Below are positions 37,503-46,366 of a DNA stretch of 64,000 nt, piece by piece (position 1 is the first letter of the stretch; each line of letters starts with the position of its first letter). Under the pieces are notes generated by a model that was not told the DNA's origin, searched no databases, and saw only the letters and a program-made list of their open reading frames with translations. The position numbers and the translations under genes are program-made. The stretch is from positions 1-64,000 of the forward strand of contig CANLCJ010000025.1 in assembly GCA_947489085.1 (NCBI GenBank), given 5' to 3'. Origin of the DNA: an uncultured Flavobacteriaceae bacterium (GTDB lineage Bacteria > Bacteroidota > Bacteroidia > Flavobacteriales > Flavobacteriaceae).

Positions 37503-39113
37503 TTACACTAACATAGTTACAGGATTTTCTATATATCCTTTTAATGTTTGTAAAAATTGTGCTCCTGTTGCGCCATCTACGGTTCTATGATCGCAAGCTA
37601 ATGTTAATTTCATTGTATTTCCTACTACAATCTCACCATCTTTAACAATAGGTTTTTGTACTATGGCACCTACTGATAAAATTGCTGAGTTGGGTTGATT
37701 GATTATTGATGTAAAATAATCGATACCAAACATACCTAGATTAGACACTGTAAACGTACTTCCAGACATCTCATCTAACGTTAATTTTTTATCTCTTGCT
37801 TTTCTTGCTAAAGATTTTACATCTGCACCAATTTGCGGTAAAGACTGCTCGTTAGCAAAACGCACTACTGGCACTACAAGTCCATCTGGCACGGCTACAG
37901 CTACCCCTACGTGTACATGGTTGTTTAAACGCATTTTATCGTCAAACCACTGAGAATTTACTTGTGGGTGTTGTTTTAATGCTAAAGCACAGGCTTTAAC
38001 AACGATATCGTTAAATGATATTTTTGTATCTGGAATAGAGTTAAATTGCTTACGGAAAGCAATGGCATTATCCATGTTAAATTCTACCGCTAAGTAATAG
38101 TGTGGTGCAGAGAATTTAGATTTGGTTAAAGATTTAGCTATGGCTTTACGCATTTGAGAATTTGGAATCTCTTCGAAATCTTCTTGCCCTGCTGGCACAA
38201 ACTTACCTAATGCGGCTGCTCCTCCTGCTGGTTCGTAATTTTCTATATCTCTTTTTATGATACGTCCATTTTCTCCAGAACCTTGGACTTTGGTTAGATT
38301 AATGCCTTTATCTTCTGCTAATTTTTTAGCTAAAGGAGACACATAAACACGACCATTGTCTGTTACTGGAGTTGGCGCTGGTGCTTTCTTGGATGCTTTC
38401 GGGGCTGATGCCTTAGGAGCTTCTGCTTTTGGCGCTTCTTCCTTTTTAGCTGGTTCTGGTGCGTCTTTAGAAAAGTTTGCCGCTACGCCAGATACGTCTG
38501 TTCCTGCAGGGCCTATTATGGCTAAAAGTTCGTCTACTTTTGCCGATTCTCCTTCTTTAAGCCCTATTTCCAGTAATGTACCAGATTGGAAAGACTCAAA
38601 TTCCATAGTTGCCTTATCGGTTTCAATTTCTGCTAAAATATCACCTTCCTCAACAGTATCTCCTACGTTTTTTAACCAAGAGGCTACAGTTCCTTCTTCC
38701 ATGGTATCGCTTAAGCGAGGCATAGTAATAACTATAACGCCTTCTGGCAATTCTGCTGCTGCACTTTCTGCTGCTGGAGCTTCTGTATTTGCAGTGTCTT
38801 CTGTTTTTTCTTCTGCGGGTGCTGCCGTTTCCTCTGCTGCACCTCCTCCATTTAAAATGGCAGATATATCTTCTCCTTCATCTCCAATAATAGCCAAAAG
38901 TTCGTCTACCTTTGTAGTTTCGCCTTCCTGCACACCAATATGTAGCAGCGTACCTTCGTTAAAAGACTCGAACTCCATTGTTGCTTTATCTGTTTCGATT
39001 TCGGCTAAAATATCGCCTTCCGCTACTTTGTCACCTACTTTTTTTAACCAAGCCGCAACTGTACCTTCTTCCATGGTATCACTTAAGCGCGGCATGTTTA
39101 CTACTATTGCCAT
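37503..39113 (-). CDS. pdhC: Pyruvate dehydrogenase complex E2, dihydrolipoamide acetyltransferase
   Basis: 536 residues. It has two lipoyl domains with nearly identical attachment motifs ETDKATMEFES (Lys near residues 43 and 166), joined by Ala/Glu/Pro-rich linkers. These are followed by the E1/E3-binding domain (RVYVSPLAKKLAEDKGINL) and the acetyltransferase domain with DHRTVDGATGAQFL near the end. It moves acetyl groups from the E1-bound intermediate to CoA. It starts three bases after pdhA, so the two form an operon. E1 beta is not in the window; in Flavobacteriia it is often encoded elsewhere. Confidence 0.95.
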   Translation of the reverse strand: MAIVVNMPRLSDTMEEGTVAAWLKKVGDKVAEGDILAEIETDKATMEFESFNEGTLLHIGVQEGETTKVDELLAIIGDEGEDISAILNGGGAAEETAAPAEEKTEDTANTEAPAAESAAAELPEGVIVITMPRLSDTMEEGTVASWLKNVGDTVEEGDILAEIETDKATMEFESFQSGTLLEIGLKEGESAKVDELLAIIGPAGTDVSGVAANFSKDAPEPAKKEEAPKAEAPKASAPKASKKAPAPTPVTDNGRVYVSPLAKKLAEDKGINLTKVQGSGENGRIIKRDIENYEPAGGAAALGKFVPAGQEDFEEIPNSQMRKAIAKSLTKSKFSAPHYYLAVEFNMDNAIAFRKQFNSIPDTKISFNDIVVKACALALKQHPQVNSQWFDDKMRLNNHVHVGVAVAVPDGLVVPVVRFANEQSLPQIGADVKSLARKARDKKLTLDEMSGSTFTVSNLGMFGIDYFTSIINQPNSAILSVGAIVQKPIVKDGEIVVGNTMKLTLACDHRTVDGATGAQFLQTLKGYIENPVTMLV

Positions 39114-39116
39114 AGT

Positions 39117-40115
39117 TTATAATTTGTGTTGTATAAATGGGTAATCTTCTTGTTCGTAAACCATATCGTAAAGCTGTTGCTTTTCTGGGTATGGCGATTC
39201 GTCTGCAAACTTTTCGCATTCTGATACACGGGCTTTAACAGACTTATCAATAGCTTTTATATCGTCTTCACTGGCATAACCTTTGTCAAGAATAATATCT
39301 TTTACTTGAGTTATTGGGTCAATTTTCTTGTATTCTGCAACCTCATCTTTGGTTCTGTAATGTTGCGCATCGGACATTGAGTGCCCTCTATAACGGTATG
39401 TTTTTAATTCTAAGAATGTAGGCCCGCCTCCTTTTCTAGCGCGTTGTATAGCTTCGTCGAAAGCCTCGGCTACTTTTACGGGGTTCATACCGTCTACAGG
39501 ACCACAAGGCATCTCGTAACCAAGTCCTAATTTCCAAATGTCTTCATGGTTTGCAGTACGCTCTACAGACGTTCCCATAGCATAACCATTGTTTTCGCAA
39601 ACAAATACTACTGGTAAATTCCATAACATGGCTAGGTTGAATGTTTCATGCAGAGATCCTTGTCTTGCTGCACCGTCTCCAAAACAACATAGAGTTACTG
39701 CGTCTTTGTCGTGGTATTTGTCTCCAAATGCAATTCCTGCACCTAAAGGAATTTGCCCTCCTACAATACCATGCCCTCCATAGAACCTGTGTTCTTTAGA
39801 GAAAATGTGCATAGAGCCTCCCATACCTTTGGATGTTCCTGTTGCTTTACCAAATAATTCTGCCATTACACGTTTAGGATCTACGCCCATGCCTATTGGC
39901 TGTACGTGGTTACGATAAGCTGTTATCATCTTATCTTTTGTTAAATCCATAGCATGTAAAGCTCCCGCTAAAACGGCTTCTTGTCCATTGTATAAATGTA
40001 GAAATCCTCTAACTTTTTGTTGGATGTAAACTGCAGCTAATTTGTCTTCAAATTTTCTCCAGAATAACATGTCTTCATACCACTTGAGGTAAACCTCTTT
40101 TGTTATTTTTTGCAT
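39117..40115 (-). CDS. pdhA: Pyruvate dehydrogenase E1 component, alpha subunit
   Basis: 332 residues. The thiamine diphosphate motif is GDGAARQGSLHETFNLAMLW, ending at the conserved Asn-containing VFVCENNGYAMGTS. It also has YRGHSMSDAQHYRTK with the phosphorylation-loop-like serine region of the family. With E1 beta it decarboxylates pyruvate. It is first in the pdhA-pdhC pair. A TACTTTTG box lies 33 bases upstream of the start. Confidence 0.95.
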   Translation of the reverse strand: MQKITKEVYLKWYEDMLFWRKFEDKLAAVYIQQKVRGFLHLYNGQEAVLAGALHAMDLTKDKMITAYRNHVQPIGMGVDPKRVMAELFGKATGTSKGMGGSMHIFSKEHRFYGGHGIVGGQIPLGAGIAFGDKYHDKDAVTLCCFGDGAARQGSLHETFNLAMLWNLPVVFVCENNGYAMGTSVERTANHEDIWKLGLGYEMPCGPVDGMNPVKVAEAFDEAIQRARKGGGPTFLELKTYRYRGHSMSDAQHYRTKDEVAEYKKIDPITQVKDIILDKGYASEDDIKAIDKSVKARVSECEKFADESPYPEKQQLYDMVYEQEDYPFIQHKL

Positions 40116-40147
40116 CGACGAATTTTATATTACGGTTAAGCGAAACA

Positions 40148-40155
40148 CAAAAGTA
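40148..40155 (-). promoter_or_regulatory. -7 box of the pdhA promoter
   Basis: TACTTTTG on the minus strand fits TAnnTTTG, 33 bases before the pdhA ATG. A matching -33 element is not clear. Confidence 0.45.
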
Positions 40156-40289
40156 ACACTTTGATTGGTTTTGAAAAAACGCATGTACACGAAAGTACAA
40201 AAAATACGAAAAAAGCAGAATTAGTTCTAATTTTTCAACGATTTACTTATAATACTGAATATCTCCCTAAGTTTTTAAAAAATAAGAGG

Positions 40290-40772
40290 CTATAATTGAG
40301 ATTTATCGAAAATAAGAGGCAATACATTTGCAACAGAACACGATTTTAACACTTCGCCTTCTGTGCCCGTAAAATAGATTTCTATTGGCTGCGTTTGTTT
40401 TATTTCATATTCTACCATAGCTTGTCTGCAAGCGCCGCATGGAGGTACTGGATTTCTATTTATTTTACCTGTTACCCCTCCTGCTAGTGCTATGCATTTT
40501 ATCTTTGCATCTGGGTAAGTAGCCTTAGCGTAGTATATAGCTGTTCGTTCTGCACACAAACCAGAAGGATAAGATGCATTTTCTTGATTATTTCCTGTAA
40601 TTATTTCTCCATTGTCTAACAAAATAGCTGCGCCTACTTTAAAATTAGAGTAGGGCGCGTAGGCTTTTAACCGGGCTTGTTTTGCTTGTGTTACGAGTTG
40701 TTTTACCTGCACAGGCAACTCCGCTTCTGTTTCGAAAACAACTATTTCGGTTTCTATTTTAATGCGCTTCAC
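40290..40772 (-). CDS. cdd: Cytidine deaminase
   Basis: 160 residues. The zinc site is complete: CAERTAIYYA with the catalytic Glu, and PCGACRQAM with two Cys ligands. The substrate pocket segment NFKVGAAILL is also present. It deaminates cytidine and deoxycytidine for pyrimidine salvage. The start codon is GTG (40772); no ATG is available in frame nearby. The position between pdhA and porV is conserved in relatives. A perfect 11-bp palindrome lies 25-47 bases upstream. Confidence 0.94.
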   Translation of the reverse strand: MKRIKIETEIVVFETEAELPVQVKQLVTQAKQARLKAYAPYSNFKVGAAILLDNGEIITGNNQENASYPSGLCAERTAIYYAKATYPDAKIKCIALAGGVTGKINRNPVPPCGACRQAMVEYEIKQTQPIEIYFTGTEGEVLKSCSVANVLPLIFDKSQL

Positions 40773-40796
40773 TGTATCTTGTTTAGGTGGTTTACT

Positions 40797-40819
40797 ATCT
40801 CAATTTACTAAATTGAGAT
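40797..40819 (-). promoter_or_regulatory. Perfect palindrome upstream of cdd
   Basis: ATCTCAATTTA-C-TAAATTGAGAT: 11-bp arms and one central base. As DNA it looks like an operator; as RNA the tiny loop would make a poor hairpin. No regulator gene is adjacent. Confidence 0.5.
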
Positions 40820-40905
40820 GCAATCTACAACACGAACCGCTTTATTTTTTTTGATAACTCCAATGCAAAATTAGCTATATGTTATTTTTAAAATTTGGGA
40901 TAAAA

Positions 40906-40936
40906 AAAAGACTACCGCTTTACGTGATAGTCTTTT
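40906..40936 (-). terminator. Terminator of porV
   Basis: AAAAGACTA and TAGTCTTTT with an inner C-G/G-U/C-G extension, followed on the minus strand by a T-run. It begins 24 bases after the porV stop. Confidence 0.82.
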
Positions 40937-40959
40937 GTATGTTACAAACTGGTATTGTT

Positions 40960-42188
40960 TTAATATTCTTGGTATGTACCTGCTCCTAAATTAAAGGTTA
41001 AAGAAAAACGTAACGTATTTTCTAAAGGGCTTCTTACTTGAGATGCCGAGAATAAATATGACAAATCTATATTAAGTACATTATATTTAAATCCTGCTCC
41101 TATGGAAGCAAATTTTCTTGCACCTTTTTCTTCACTCTCGTTAAAATAACCTGCTCTGAATGCAAAAGAATCTTGATAGGTATATTCTGCACCTAGCGCC
41201 CATGTAAACTCTTGTATTTCTTCGCTAAAACCTCCTGGTGCATCTCCAAAAGATTGAAAAATTCCAGATAGGAAGCTAACATCGTCATCTTGTCCTGCTA
41301 TTATTTGTGTGGGTTCACTTTCATCAACATTTGGAGTTGTTGGGTCGTCATCAGTTTGCGCACCATCTCCGTCTGTATCTATAAATCCAAATTGAGGTGG
41401 AGTAGGTACTAATAGTTTTGTTACTTCTGCGGTTAATGCTAGTTTATTGTAATCGTCGAAAATAAAATCGAAACCTCCTCCTAAACGTAACGTTGTGGGC
41501 TGGAAGTTCTCTTGTCCTGCATCATCAAATCTAAATTTAGGCCCTAAATTTTGTATAGCAAATCTCCACGCCATCTACCATTAAAATCTTTATAAGCTTC
41601 TTCTTCACTTTGATAGTATCCAGAAATATCTACTCCAAATGTATTGGCCGCAGAGGTGTCTCCACTACCATCGTCTAGACGTAAATCGGAACGCAAGTAA
41701 CGTAAGGCTACAGACATGGAAAAGTTATCTGAAAGGCGCAAGGCATAAGAGGCATCGAACGTCAATTCGTTAGGACTCTGTATTAATGGTTCTTGCACTT
41801 CGTTTTGTCTAAACTCAATATCACCTAGAGAAAAGAAACGCAAACTTGCTGCAAATGCACTACGTTCATCTATTCTATTAAAATAGGTTGCGTTTCCTAA
41901 AAATATATCGTTAACAAGATTACTTAAGTAAGGGGTATAACTTACTGCAATACCCGATTTTGTTTCTGAAAAAGCGTACTTTGAAGGATTCCACTGCTGA
42001 GAAAAAGCATCTACTGAGGTAGCCACCCCTATATCGCCTTGACCAGCTGCTCTTGCATCTGCTGCTATTAAAACAAAGGGCAAACCTGTTGTTATTACTC
42101 TAGAATCGTTAGGGCTTACAATCCTTTCTTGAGCACTCGTACTTAAAGCTAGCGCAAAAAATGCTAGAGCTATTATCTTATTCTTCAT
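40960..42188 (-). pseudogene. porV: Type IX secretion outer-membrane protein PorV, split by a -1 frameshift
   Basis: Two overlapping frames together cover one complete PorV (LptO family). The first (42188 to 41544) has a signal peptide (MKNKIIALAFFALALSTSAQ) and beta-barrel sequence up to DFNGRWRGD. The second (in frame from about 41568 to 40960) continues FAIQNLGPKFRFDDAGQENF and ends LTFNLGAGTYQEY. Restoring a single T in the run GATTTGC near 41555 would join them as RGDFAIQNLG. PorV shuttles T9SS cargo to the PorU attachment complex and is normally indispensable for it. The break is therefore either a sequencing error in a T-run or a true, recent loss. No other decay is visible. Confidence 0.85.
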
Positions 42189-42205
42189 ATTTAAAATTTA
42201 TTTAG

Positions 42206-42236
42206 CAAATATAATTTTTTATTATAGTATTACAAG
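42206..42236 (-). promoter_or_regulatory. Promoter of porV inside the end of porU
   Basis: On the minus strand CTTG (42236-42233), a 19-base spacer and TATATTTG (42213-42206) give an excellent Bacteroidota promoter. Its -33 part lies in the last codons of porU, and the leader would be about 12 bases. Confidence 0.6.
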
Positions 42237-45200
42237 TTTCTCTATTTTTTCAACTTTTTTGTTGAGTGCATTAGAGCGCACAGTTAATTTATAGATATAC
42301 ACGCCTTTACCTATCCTTTCTCCAAAATCGTCTCTACCATCCCACACGATATCTCTGGAAAGCGAGCTTGTTGCAGATACGCCTGCGGTGGTTTGTCCAT
42401 TTAAGGTTCTTACCAACTTACCTGACACTGTAAATATTTGTACAGAAATATCTAAAACTTCGGAACTATTATGGTTAAACCAAAACTCCGTATAATCTAC
42501 AAAAGGATTGGGATAATTTAAGACGTTATTTATAACCAACTCTTGGTTTTCGTTAAATACTGTAAATTGAATTTCTGAGGAGGATGAATTATTAAATACA
42601 TCCCAAGCTGTTACCGTTAAAGTGTGTAAACCAGGTTCTAGGTCTCTAAGCGGAAAAGTTGCTGTACCCCTAGTAAAATCATCTAAATTGGTTTCATAGA
42701 AATCGTTTAACACAAAAGGATTTGTTTCGTCTCCATCTAAAACGGCAACAATGTCGTGGCCTATACCTCCAACTGTGTTAATACCGTTTGGATCTTCTAA
42801 CCTTACCACAAGTGTTGGAGCTTCGTTTGTTATACCTCCAGAAACAAAATTCTCATCGTTTAGAAAAATAGACACCACTGGTCCAACATCATCTGTTTCT
42901 GCATTTTCGTTAACTCCACCTATCCGTACATTGGCAATGTCCGATCCTGTTTGGTCTTGTAACAATTGTTGATCTGTTGCATAAAAACTTACACGCCCCG
43001 TCCCTACTGGAATGCGGATATCTCTTGGCACTACAAACTCTACATCAAATTCTCCGTTGGTTACCGAGGCTTGACCACGAAAAATTACAGATCCTAGAGT
43101 TTCGAAATCTAATAAAATTAGTTCGCCTCTTAATCTAGTATTGTCGTTTGCTAGTGTACGTCTATTTTCAGATTTGTCGTATATCGTCGTAGATAATGTA
43201 CCATTATAGCTGGTTAGTCTTGCTCCGTTAGCACCTCGAACTTCTCCAGATAATTTAACTTTACTTAAAGCCTTTAAAGTGTCTGTGGCTTGAGCTACTG
43301 GCACGTCGTTTATACGTGTTAAATGTATATTAGGTTTTGGAAAGGGCAATCGCATAGCTGGGTCTCCTATGTAGAACACTAAACGTCTTTGCCTTCCTCT
43401 GGAAATTAGTGGATCTACTTTGGTTAACCGAAGCGATTCTGCTATACTTGGGATTTCATCTTGATTGCTCGAATCGGCAAAATTAAAAAGGTAACGCCCT
43501 AAAGCTCTGTTAAAATCTATTCCAAAGGTTACAAATACTTGCCTTGTGGTGGTTATTAAACTTGATGCGCCAGCGTCTTCTCTCCAATAGGTAAACTCTC
43601 CTGCTGTTTGCCTTAGCGGATTATCGAACTTTGTGTATTCGCAGGTTACTGTTACAAAACAATTTTGTCTAAATACATTTCTAAAATCGTCTATGGTTGG
43701 CAATGTTAGTAAACGTTCTTCTGCAAGGCCTTCTTCTCCTCCATGGCCAAAGTAATTAACTACCAATGCCCCATTGTTAATGCTATTTGTAAATTCTTCT
43801 ACAGCTTCTGGGTAGGTATCACCCCCTGGAGACGATTGTTGCTCAAAAGCGTCTGAATGTATTTTAATTACATTTATAAAATTTCTGTTTTCGGCAACTT
43901 CATCCGCAATTTCGTCTGTTGTGCCTTGTATAACGCCTTCCCAATCTTGATCTACATCATCAGACATTACCACGTAATTGTTTCTCCAACTTCCAAAAGC
44001 TTCTCTGGCATAATATTGTTCCACTTTATCTACCAGAAGGTTTGCTCGCTGTGGTGAGTCTGCTAATATCCTACCTACGGCAATATCTAACCTATCACTG
44101 TTGGCCATAGTACCTTCGTCTTCATCCATCATTCCAAAAAAGTCATCAGACACAAAAGAGTTTGTTAAGCTAAAACTTGGGTAAGAGTGCCAGGATGGGA
44201 TAATATTGGTATTGTTGGGCAATCTCTCCTTATAATCGTAAGATCCATCTCCAAAAAGACACAGGTATTTTAATCTTTGTTCGGGACTACTGGCATTATC
44301 GTATATATATTTTACAAAGTTGCGTATCGCACCTATATCTTGATTTCCTGTACTAAACTCATTGTAGATTTGATTGAGCCCAACTACTTTTACATTCAAA
44401 CTGTATTGGTCTCTGTTTATTTGCGCTAACCTGTTAGCCTGATTTAGCATATTATTTGGTGCTACTATAAGGTAATCTATATCTTCAAACCTGCCTTCTG
44501 AATTGTTAAAAATCGTGCCTTTCAAGTCTTGGTTTGGAACTATTGTATTGCCATCGCGCCTTGGTGTAAAGTAATTTAGAGAACTAACCGCTACGTAAGT
44601 GCGTTCTTCTCCCATATTGGCTCTAAAACTAAATCTGGCAGTATTATCTGTATTTAAAGCGCTTGTCACGTTAAAAATATCTGTAACATCCCAAACTTCG
44701 CTTAATCTAGAACTGTTTTCAATAACGTATTCTGCAATACCAGAATTATTAACAACACTATTGTTTTTAAATTGAAATTGTCTGTTTTGAAAATTTAACG
44801 CTCTTGTTGCTTCTATTGAAACAAAATCTAAATACCCCTCTGCACTTGGGTTTCCGCCATTGTTAAAATTTAACCTTACCGCTATATCTGGTCCTGTAAC
44901 ATTTATATCGCCTGTAAATCCCGATCCTGCTCCTACTATTGTACCAGTAGTTGTACCAAATGGTAGTGCTGTTACAGTTTCGTTATTTACATTAACATTC
45001 ATAGAGGTTCTGGTAGAAGAAATACTTGCACCCAATACTCTAAAGCGTACAGGCACTGTTGTAACAATATCTGGAAAATTAAAGTTTAAAAGCTGCTCAT
45101 TACCTATACCAAATCGTCTGCCAAACCAGCGTCTGCCAATAGTCCCTAAATTATTAAGGTCTTCTTCGAAAAATTGGTAATCTTGAAAGGTGGTTATTTG

Positions 45201-46100
45201 CTGGGTTACAGCTCCCGTAGGTTGGTTTAGAGCTTGTATACGTTTTCCAGGGCCTAGACCTATGTTTACATAATAAAATGTTTCATCTGTATATGCATTT
45301 ACATGTGTAATGCTTTCTTCGTTAAACCCTCTGGGGCCTACACCATAAAACAGTACAACATCTTGATCGTTAAATACGCCATCTTCTTGCCCTATTACTT
45401 TGATGGCGTTTTCTTGAACATCGAAAGGTTGCGGCACATCATTTCCAAACGGAATCATGTCGCCTCCATTACCATAAATTCTTATAGTTCTGGGGTCTAA
45501 TCCATTTGTGGGCACTCCCAAACTTTCTAAAAAATCTTTGGTAAGTACAAAAACACCTGTTGTATCTATTACAAAACGAAACCATTGCCCAGATCTTAAT
45601 ACTGAACTGGATAACGTGGCACTTAAACGTTTCGCAGATCGTCTTGAACTTACGGCATTTCGTGTATTATGGTTATATGTTATGGAAAAAGATGTTACCT
45701 TTTTATAAGTACCGTTACCAGATTTTACTATAGGGTTTACTGTAAGGAAAGCAAACCTACTATCTCTTGCTTTAGAGTTTTTTAAGCTATGGTATAAATT
45801 CGGTTTTATTTTACTTCTGTCTAAATCTAACAACTCCCTGTCGCTAATGGGTGCGTAAGTTACATTGGTAATGCTATAAGAATTGGTGTTAACTGCCGTA
45901 AAAACTTGCCATTGCGCTATAAACTGCAACCCCTGCTCCTCATCGAAACTAAAAGCATCTGCATTAAAAGCAGGCAGCTCTAAAACAGTAGTATCTGTAT
46001 TTAAAATTTTAGTGCCTTGCCAGTTTATAACAAAGTTTTTAGTTTGAGCAAACGTCAAACCAAAAACAAAAAGGCACATTATAACTATATTCTTTTTCAT
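42222..46100 (-). CDS. porU: Type IX secretion system sortase PorU
   Basis: 1292 residues from ATG 46100 (MKKNIVIMCLFVFGLTFAQ, a signal peptide). An in-frame ATG 82 codons upstream is rejected because it would precede the signal peptide. The C25 gingipain-like peptidase domain is visible through VVNYFGHGGEEGLAEERLL (catalytic His) and FVTVTCEYTKFDNP (catalytic Cys). The C-terminal module (NYPNPFVDYTEFWFNH...GKGVYIYKL) is a sorting-type beta domain. PorU removes the C-terminal signal of T9SS cargo at the outer membrane and attaches it to a glycolipid. It is adjacent to porV and divergent from gldJ, the standard flavobacterial order. Confidence 0.95.
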   Translation of the reverse strand: MKKNIVIMCLFVFGLTFAQTKNFVINWQGTKILNTDTTVLELPAFNADAFSFDEEQGLQFIAQWQVFTAVNTNSYSITNVTYAPISDRELLDLDRSKIKPNLYHSLKNSKARDSRFAFLTVNPIVKSGNGTYKKVTSFSITYNHNTRNAVSSRRSAKRLSATLSSSVLRSGQWFRFVIDTTGVFVLTKDFLESLGVPTNGLDPRTIRIYGNGGDMIPFGNDVPQPFDVQENAIKVIGQEDGVFNDQDVVLFYGVGPRGFNEESITHVNAYTDETFYYVNIGLGPGKRIQALNQPTGAVTQQITTFQDYQFFEEDLNNLGTIGRRWFGRRFGIGNEQLLNFNFPDIVTTVPVRFRVLGASISSTRTSMNVNVNNETVTALPFGTTTGTIVGAGSGFTGDINVTGPDIAVRLNFNNGGNPSAEGYLDFVSIEATRALNFQNRQFQFKNNSVVNNSGIAEYVIENSSRLSEVWDVTDIFNVTSALNTDNTARFSFRANMGEERTYVAVSSLNYFTPRRDGNTIVPNQDLKGTIFNNSEGRFEDIDYLIVAPNNMLNQANRLAQINRDQYSLNVKVVGLNQIYNEFSTGNQDIGAIRNFVKYIYDNASSPEQRLKYLCLFGDGSYDYKERLPNNTNIIPSWHSYPSFSLTNSFVSDDFFGMMDEDEGTMANSDRLDIAVGRILADSPQRANLLVDKVEQYYAREAFGSWRNNYVVMSDDVDQDWEGVIQGTTDEIADEVAENRNFINVIKIHSDAFEQQSSPGGDTYPEAVEEFTNSINNGALVVNYFGHGGEEGLAEERLLTLPTIDDFRNVFRQNCFVTVTCEYTKFDNPLRQTAGEFTYWREDAGASSLITTTRQVFVTFGIDFNRALGRYLFNFADSSNQDEIPSIAESLRLTKVDPLISRGRQRRLVFYIGDPAMRLPFPKPNIHLTRINDVPVAQATDTLKALSKVKLSGEVRGANGARLTSYNGTLSTTIYDKSENRRTLANDNTRLRGELILLDFETLGSVIFRGQASVTNGEFDVEFVVPRDIRIPVGTGRVSFYATDQQLLQDQTGSDIANVRIGGVNENAETDDVGPVVSIFLNDENFVSGGITNEAPTLVVRLEDPNGINTVGGIGHDIVAVLDGDETNPFVLNDFYETNLDDFTRGTATFPLRDLEPGLHTLTVTAWDVFNNSSSSEIQFTVFNENQELVINNVLNYPNPFVDYTEFWFNHNSSEVLDISVQIFTVSGKLVRTLNGQTTAGVSATSSLSRDIVWDGRDDFGERIGKGVYIYKLTVRSNALNKKVEKIEKLVIL

Positions 46101-46166
46101 AAATCTAAATAACGTTAATAAAAAGACCTTAGTATTTAAGTTGATTAACATTTTTTTCTTTTCTGC

Positions 46167-46174
46167 CAAAAATA
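46167..46174 (-). promoter_or_regulatory. -7 box of the porU promoter
   Basis: TATTTTTG on the minus strand, 67 bases before the chosen porU start and well downstream of the longer frame's first ATG. It supports the start at 46100. Confidence 0.4.
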
Positions 46175-46366
46175 CAATAATATTTAATGAAATGTTGCGT
46201 TTAATGTATGTTTGCGGCTCATATAAAACGCCAAAAACATCGGTATAATACACTAAAAACAGGATGAAATACGTATTTTTTTCGTCAAAATGCAAAAAAT
46301 AGCTTGTTGTATAAGGTATAATTCTTATATTGCAGCACCAAAACAAAATTTAGCTTACTTAAAAGT

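Noticed and set aside
38600-39090. Repeated coding sequence in pdhC
   Set aside because: It is the normal pair of lipoyl domains in an E2 protein, not a recent duplication of note.
40278-40320. 12-base direct repeat (AAAATAAGAGGC-like) at the end of cdd
   Set aside because: Short, AT-rich and only two copies; no likely function.
46101-46346. 82-codon N-terminal extension of porU
   Set aside because: The signal peptide begins at ATG 46100 and a promoter box lies inside the extension.
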